The notes below the pieces were generated by a model. It was given only the letters and a program-made list of their open reading frames with translations. It ran no database searches and was not told the origin of the DNA. From positions 1 through 18,324 of the forward strand of contig JBCBCG010000077.1 in NCBI GenBank assembly GCA_038530925.1: a stretch of DNA of 18,324 bases, given 5' to 3'. Below are positions 14,597 through 18,324 of the stretch, piece after piece (position 1 is the first letter of the stretch; the number at the start of each line of letters is the position of its first letter). This DNA comes from JALEGB01 sp038530925. Its GTDB lineage: Bacteria > Pseudomonadota > Alphaproteobacteria > Rhodobacterales > Rhodobacteraceae. The translations under genes and the position numbers were made by a program.

Positions 14597-15445
14597 ATGA
14601 GCACCATCGAAACCTCGCGGCGCCCGGCGCCGGCTGCGGACAACGCGAAAATGACGCCGCAGGAGTTCGAACGGTTCTCCGGCCTTGTCTATGATCTGAC
14701 CGGTATCGTCATCAAAGAACATAAACTTGAGATGATCCAATCGCGCATCTCGCGGAGGGTGCGCGCCAATAAAATGACGACATTCGGCGAGTATTTGGCC
14801 TTCGTCGACAGCGCCGCCGGCGCGTCTGAGATCGGCGAGCTGATCAATGTGGTGACGACCAACCTCACCTCGTTCTTTCGCGAAAACCATCATTTCGAGC
14901 ATCTCAAAGACGAGATGCTGGAGCCGGCCGCCGCGGCGGGCGTATCACGGTTCCGCATCTGGTCGTCCGCTTGTTCAAGCGGCGAGGAGCCGTACTCGAT
15001 CGCCATGACGGTGCTCGACTCCGCCGCGGCGCGGCTGAGCGATCTGAAAATCCTAGCGACGGATCTCGACACGAACATCCTCGATCGCGCCTCGAAGGGC
15101 GTCTACGCCGAAGACCGCGTCGCGCCCATTCCCGAGGCGCTGCGCAAGAGGGCCTTCACCTCGGGGCCTGACGGCTACGCCGCGGCGCCGACGCTGAAGC
15201 AGCATATCAGCTTTCGTCAGCTCAACCTGCTCCAGCCCTGGCCGATGTCCGGGCCGTTCGATGTCATCTTCTGCCGCAACGTGCTGATCTATTTCGACGC
15301 CGAGACCAAAATGGGCGTTGTGAACCGCATGGCGGAGCTGCTGCGGCCGGATGGCGCGCTTTATCTCGGCCATTCGGAATCGCTTCTCGGCGAGCATCCG
15401 CTGCTGCGGAGCGAAGGATCGACGATCTATCGGAGGCGGTCATGA
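14597..15445 (+). CDS. cheR: Chemotaxis protein methyltransferase CheR
   Basis: CheR methylates glutamates of chemoreceptors using S-adenosylmethionine, for adaptation. It has 282 residues. The N-terminal helical domain includes ISRRVRANKMTTFGEYL. The family motif TTNLTSFFRENHHFEHL (88-104) is present. The methyltransferase domain shows the SAM-binding WSSACSSGEEPYSIAM (122-137), ATDLDTNIL (154-162), FCRNVLIYFD (225-234) and YLGHSESL. The ATG at 14597 has GGAG 7 bases upstream; the frame opens earlier at 14543, inside the preceding gene, but without a ribosome site. It overlaps cheD by 4 bases. The first 18 residues look disordered. Confidence 0.97.
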   Translation: MSTIETSRRPAPAADNAKMTPQEFERFSGLVYDLTGIVIKEHKLEMIQSRISRRVRANKMTTFGEYLAFVDSAAGASEIGELINVVTTNLTSFFRENHHFEHLKDEMLEPAAAAGVSRFRIWSSACSSGEEPYSIAMTVLDSAAARLSDLKILATDLDTNILDRASKGVYAEDRVAPIPEALRKRAFTSGPDGYAAAPTLKQHISFRQLNLLQPWPMSGPFDVIFCRNVLIYFDAETKMGVVNRMAELLRPDGALYLGHSESLLGEHPLLRSEGSTIYRRRS

Positions 15446-16044
15446 GCGCGCGCGCTGGAGCGGCGGCGGCGGGCGGCTACCGCGTCTATTTCGACGCTAA
15501 GATCGGGGCGAACGCCACGATCATCCTGCCAGGCGATCACCTCGTGACCGACGAGAAGGGTCTTGCGCTCGTCACGCTGCTCGGCTCCTGCGTCGCGGCC
15601 TGCATCCGCGATCCTGGGACCGGCGTCGGCGGGCTCAATCACTTCTTGCTGCCGGACGACAAATCAGACGGTGGATCAGGGTCGATGCGCTACGGCACCA
15701 ACGCCATGGAGGTGCTGATCAATGATATTCTGCGCCGCGGCGGCTCTAAAAATCGTCTCGAAGCCAAAGTATTCGGCGGCGGCAATGTGATCGAATCCAG
15801 CGCAAAAGAGACGGTCGGCGACAGAAACGCAAGGTTCGTGTTGGATTATCTGCGGCGAGAAGGCGTTTCGGTCGCCGCTCAAGATCTTGGCGGATCGCGA
15901 GCGCGGCGGATCTTCTTCTTTCCCGAAACGGGCCGGGTCTCGGTTCTGAGGCTCGAGCCGGCGTCGGTGAAAGAACAAGAGATGCGCCTCAAGGCCAAGG
16001 TGGAGACCAAGCCCAAGGCGGGCGGCGTGGAGTTGTTCGTATGA
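15442..16044 (+). CDS. cheD: Chemoreceptor glutamine deamidase CheD
   Basis: CheD deamidates Gln residues of receptors and in some bacteria also works with CheC-type phosphatases. The 200-residue protein has the catalytic Cys50 in TLLGSCVAACI and His67 in GGLNHFLLP, with the same 17-residue spacing as the known C27/H44 pair of Thermotoga maritima, and a nearby Thr45. RYGTNAMEVLINDIL and KVFGGGNVI are further family motifs. An N-terminal stretch of about 12 small residues and a basic C-terminal end are extra. It overlaps cheR and cheB by 4 bases each, with GGAGG 5 bases upstream of the start. No cheC is in the window. Confidence 0.95.
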   Translation: MSARAGAAAAGGYRVYFDAKIGANATIILPGDHLVTDEKGLALVTLLGSCVAACIRDPGTGVGGLNHFLLPDDKSDGGSGSMRYGTNAMEVLINDILRRGGSKNRLEAKVFGGGNVIESSAKETVGDRNARFVLDYLRREGVSVAAQDLGGSRARRIFFFPETGRVSVLRLEPASVKEQEMRLKAKVETKPKAGGVELFV

Positions 16045-17117
16045 ACGCTTTTCAACGTCAGGCGGCGGATGCGCCCATCAAAGTTGTCGTCGTCGACGAC
16101 AGCCTGCTGGTGCGCTCGATGCTGCGCGCCGCATTGGAGGCCGAAGGCGACATCATCGTGGCCGGCGACGCGAAGGAGCCATACGAGGCGCGCGACGTCA
16201 TCAAGGCGACCAACCCGGATGTGGTGACGCTGGACGTCGAGATGCCCGGCATGAACGGCCTGCAATTTCTCGACAAGATCATGACGCTTCGGCCGATGCC
16301 GGTGGTGATGGTCTCCTCGCTGACCAGCGAGGGCGCGGAAGTGACCTTGGCCGCGCTCGAGACAGGCGCAGTGGATTTCATCGCAAAGCCGGCCGGCGGG
16401 CCGCGCGCCGCCTCCTTCGGCGAAACGGTGCGAGAGAAAGTGCGCGCCGCGAGCCGCGCCACGGTGCGCCGCAAGATCGCGGCGACGGCGCCTCAAGCGT
16501 CGCTGCGGCAGGCCCCAGCCACGGCGCGGCGCGGCGGTCCGGAGCTGATCGCCATCGGCGCCTCCACTGGCGGCGTCGCCGCGTTGGGATCGATTGTGGA
16601 GCGTCTGCCGCGCGGCCTGCCGCCGATCGTGGTCGTCGTCCATATGCCTGAGAAATACACGGGCCGTTTCGCCAATCGCCTCGCGCAGCAAACAGGCCAT
16701 GACGTTGCCGAAGCGCGCGATGGCGAGACGCTGCGCGACGGCATGATCCGCATCGCGCCGGGCTCGCATCATTTGGAGATCGAGCGCCGCGCCGGCGGGA
16801 TCGCCGCGCGCTTGCATGAGCAGCCGCCCGTCTCCGGCCATCGCCCCTCCGTCGATGTCTGCTTCGCCTCGGTCGCGGCGCAGCTCGGAAACAAAGCGCT
16901 CGGCGTGATTCTGACCGGCATGGGCCGCGACGGCGCGGAAGGAATGCTGCAGATGCGCCGCAAGGGCGCGATCTGTCTTGGCGAGGCGGCGAGCAGCTGC
17001 GTCGTCTATGGAATGCCGCGCGCCGCTAACGAGGTCGGCGCGGTCAACGAGGAGCATGATCTCGAGCAGATGCCGGCTCGGATCAGCCAGCTCGCGGCGG
17101 GCGGTCCGCGGGTGTGA
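16041..17117 (+). CDS. cheB: Chemotaxis methylesterase/deamidase CheB
   Basis: CheB removes receptor methyl groups, opposing CheR, and is switched on by phosphate from CheA. The 358-residue protein has an N-terminal receiver domain with D19, D20, D65 (TLDVEMPGMNG), S92 and K116. A basic linker (about 120-166) leads to the methylesterase domain. The catalytic triad is visible: S175 in GASTGG, H201 in VVVVHMPEKYTGRFANRL and D297 in TGMGRDGAEG, matching S164/H190/D286 of E. coli. The start overlaps the cheD stop by 4 bases (ATGA). A short hairpin follows before the last cheY. Confidence 0.97.
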   Translation: MNAFQRQAADAPIKVVVVDDSLLVRSMLRAALEAEGDIIVAGDAKEPYEARDVIKATNPDVVTLDVEMPGMNGLQFLDKIMTLRPMPVVMVSSLTSEGAEVTLAALETGAVDFIAKPAGGPRAASFGETVREKVRAASRATVRRKIAATAPQASLRQAPATARRGGPELIAIGASTGGVAALGSIVERLPRGLPPIVVVVHMPEKYTGRFANRLAQQTGHDVAEARDGETLRDGMIRIAPGSHHLEIERRAGGIAARLHEQPPVSGHRPSVDVCFASVAAQLGNKALGVILTGMGRDGAEGMLQMRRKGAICLGEAASSCVVYGMPRAANEVGAVNEEHDLEQMPARISQLAAGGPRV

Positions 17118-17120
17118 GCG

Positions 17121-17138
17121 TGGGATCGGCGGATCCCA
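17121..17138 (+). other. Small hairpin between cheB and the second cheY
   Basis: TGGGATC (17121-17127) and GATCCCA (17132-17138) pair around a 4-base loop just after the cheB stop. There is no T run. It may slow message decay or partly uncouple the last cheY, the only gene of this operon's second half that does not overlap its neighbour. Confidence 0.4.
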
Positions 17139-17178
17139 GCGTGTTGTGAGGGGCCGGTGCGGCCAGAAAGGAAAAAAA

Positions 17179-17559
17179 ATGCCTGTTGCCAAAAGCTTGA
17201 AGGTAATGGTTGTCGATGATCAGCAGTCTATGCGCGGCTTGGCGCGTCAGTGCCTGAAGCGTATGGGCATTGTGGACGTGGCGCTCGCCGCCAGCGGCGA
17301 TGCGGCGCTGAAGGATCTGCAGGCGGCCAAATTCGACGTGGTCATCTCTGATCTGAACATGCCGGGCATGAGCGGCATGGATCTGGCCAAGGAAGTCAAA
17401 GGTCATCCGGTTCTGAAGAACCTGACCTTCCTGCTGGCCACCAGCGAAATGTATCGGGATCAGGCGACTGATGATCTCGTCGATCAGTTCGTCGCGAAGC
17501 CGTTCAGCGTCGCGGACCTGAAAAAGGCGATCGAAGAGAAGCTCGGCGCGCTGACCTGA
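17179..17559 (+). CDS. cheY: CheY-type response regulator (second copy)
   Basis: A stand-alone receiver domain of 126 residues with D13, D14, D58 (ISDLNMPGMSG), T88 and K107 (VAKPF) all in place. It looks closer to the motor-binding CheY type in length and in MRGLARQCLKRMGI. The start is the ATG at 17179: AAAGG lies just upstream with a run of A as spacer, typical of strong translation, and the family's usual N-terminus follows. An upstream extension of the frame into cheB is not coding. With two CheY proteins and no CheZ, one may act on the motor and the other as a phosphate sink, as in other alphaproteobacteria; which is which cannot be read here. Confidence 0.95.
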   Translation: MPVAKSLKVMVVDDQQSMRGLARQCLKRMGIVDVALAASGDAALKDLQAAKFDVVISDLNMPGMSGMDLAKEVKGHPVLKNLTFLLATSEMYRDQATDDLVDQFVAKPFSVADLKKAIEEKLGALT

Positions 17560-17568
17560 TCACGCGCT

Positions 17569-17604
17569 GCGCGCCGCCGCTCGCATCTCGGGGCGGCGGC
17601 GCGC
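17569..17604 (+). terminator. Possible terminator hairpin after the second cheY
   Basis: A GC-only stem of 11-12 bp (17569-17580 with 17593-17604) closes a 12-base loop right after the cheY stop. No T run follows, so an intrinsic terminator is not certain; it could work with Rho or protect the 3' end. The rest of 17605-17762 shows no gene or clear signal. Confidence 0.45.
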
Positions 17605-17762
17605 GCCTCTCGCATACCGCTGCGGCGGCCCGGTCTGGACGCGCTCCGGCCGGGTCGACGATAGGGCGCGGCCTCGCGCCGCCGCCGCAATCGGCGTGTC
17701 TCCAGCGCGCTCGCGCCAGCCGACTGATCGGATCTCCAGCGCTCTCCTGAGCCCGCGGCGCC

Positions 17763-17805
17763 GCTTAAGAACGATCTCGCGCGCCAAGCGGTTCAGGACG
17801 CAGGC
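17763..17805 (+). repeat. Left arm of a 43-bp perfect inverted repeat
   Basis: This arm is the exact reverse complement of 18282-18324. It begins GCTTAAGAACGATCTCGCGC and covers the last three codons and stop of the unknown minus-strand gene plus 30 bases beyond. Six of the next eight inner bases also pair, so similarity extends a little past the perfect part. Confidence 0.93.
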
Positions 17806-18324
17806 GCGATGCTGCGCAGATAGGGCAGGCACCACTCCGCGTCGTCCGCGCGCGCCATCTCCGGACGCAGCACGCAGGAGACGCTCCAAACGCGCGGGCC
17901 GAGCGTCAATCGCCCATCGAGATGCGCCTCGCGCTCGCCCACGCCATCGATCGCCAGAGAGGTGCGATACTCGAGCCGGGCCCCCGCGCTGAACTCCGCG
18001 GCGGCGTTGAGCGCGAAGGGTTGGTTCTCGTCGTAAGGCGCTTCGAGCCACAGCGTCGGCGCGGCTTCATCCGATGGCGCGACCTCGATCCAGACATAAG
18101 CGCCGCCCGGATCCTCGGCGATCTGCGCGTCCGCCGGCAGATCGATGGCGAAGCGCTCGCCGCCGATCCCAAAGGCGTGAGGCTCAAGCCTCGGCGGCTC
18201 CTGCGCTTGCGCCGCGCGGATCGGCGCTGTCGGCGCGCTCGGCGGCGCCGGCGGTGGAAAAACCGGGGCGTCAAGCGTCGGGCCTGCGTCCTGAACCGCT
18301 TGGCGCGCGAGATCGTTCTTAAGC
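17793..18324 (-). CDS. Unknown protein, C-terminal part only (5' end beyond window)
   Basis: An open frame enters from the right edge on the minus strand without a start codon and ends at a TGA (17793-17795), giving 176 visible residues. After 14 residues inside the inverted-repeat arm comes a Pro/Ala-rich linker (VFPPPAPPSAPTAP), then a compact domain of about 130 residues. Recognisable stretches are AYVWIEVAPSDEAAPTLWLE, FALNAAAEFSAGARLEYRTS and WSVSCVLRPEMARADDAEWC; the two Cys could pair if it is exported. GC-rich third positions and normal composition support real coding. I do not recognise the family. It converges on the chemotaxis operon. If the right repeat arm is an assembly fold-back, the first 14 residues are not real. 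Confidence 0.7.
   Translation of the reverse strand, partial: LKNDLARQAVQDAGPTLDAPVFPPPAPPSAPTAPIRAAQAQEPPRLEPHAFGIGGERFAIDLPADAQIAEDPGGAYVWIEVAPSDEAAPTLWLEAPYDENQPFALNAAAEFSAGARLEYRTSLAIDGVGEREAHLDGRLTLGPRVWSVSCVLRPEMARADDAEWCLPYLRSIAPAS
18282..18324 (-). repeat. Right arm of the 43-bp perfect inverted repeat, ending at the window edge
   Basis: The exact reverse complement of 17763-17805, across a 476-base interior. It lies inside the coding frame of the unknown gene, where it encodes LKNDLARQAVQDAG. Its outer end is the final base of the window, so the repeat may be longer than seen, or may be an assembly fold-back. Confidence 0.93.

Noticed and set aside
16978..17178. N-terminal extension of the second CheY by 67 residues into cheB
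   Set aside because: The extension is Arg/Ser-rich and overlaps cheB out of frame; the ATG at 17179 has a strong ribosome site and gives a standard CheY.
17560..18051. Minus-strand frames 17560-18051 and 17906-18274 as the gene at the right end
   Set aside because: Both are Arg-rich shadows; the true frame is the one open at the right edge that ends at 17793, with normal amino-acid composition.

Overview
The window is high-GC bacterial DNA carrying flagellar and chemotaxis genes. The gene families (FliG, FliM, FlgE/K/L/I, MotB and a CheY-CheA-CheW-CheR-CheD-CheB-CheY cluster with a STAS protein), the strong GC bias at third codon positions and the absence of CheZ all point to an alphaproteobacterium. 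I cannot place it in a family with confidence. No RNA genes, insertion sequences, phage genes or CRISPR arrays were seen.

Layout. (1) 1-774: the 3' part of a divergent fliG, open at the left edge and closed by a hairpin terminator. (2) 852-2470: a non-flagellar insert holding a PhyH-type dioxygenase (minus strand), a 72-residue protein (plus) and an 86-residue unknown (minus). (3) 2605-9361 (minus strand): a tight operon motB-flgE-flgK-flgL-flgI, ended by a 20-bp perfect inverted repeat. It supplies a stator subunit, the hook, both hook-filament junction proteins and the P ring. (4) 9362-9710: an AT-richer divergent control region. (5) 9711-17559 (plus strand): fliM, a STAS gene, cheY, cheA, cheW, an unrecognised 116-residue gene, cheR, cheD, cheB and a second cheY, mostly overlapping or a few bases apart. 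(6) 17560-18324: convergent end holding the 3' part of an unknown minus-strand gene, bracketed by a perfect 43-bp inverted repeat whose outer end is the last base of the window.

How it works together. MotB anchors the stator to peptidoglycan. FliG and FliM form the rotor switch. FlgE, FlgK, FlgL and FlgI build the hook, the junction and the P ring. CheW couples receptors (none encoded here) to the CheA kinase, which phosphorylates CheY and CheB. CheR, CheB and CheD tune receptor modification. The rotor parts look unusual: FliG lacks several of the charged residues used for torque in E. coli, and FliM lacks the usual N-terminal CheY-docking peptide although it heads the chemotaxis operon. FlgK carries two cadherin-like repeats. 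The small protein at 1923-2141 ends in a motif like the FliG-binding tail of FliF.

The strongest candidates for something undescribed are the 43-bp inverted repeat (invertible segment or assembly fold-back), the FliF-tail-like small protein, the FlgK insert, the FliM/FliG switch changes and the unknown gene between cheW and cheR.
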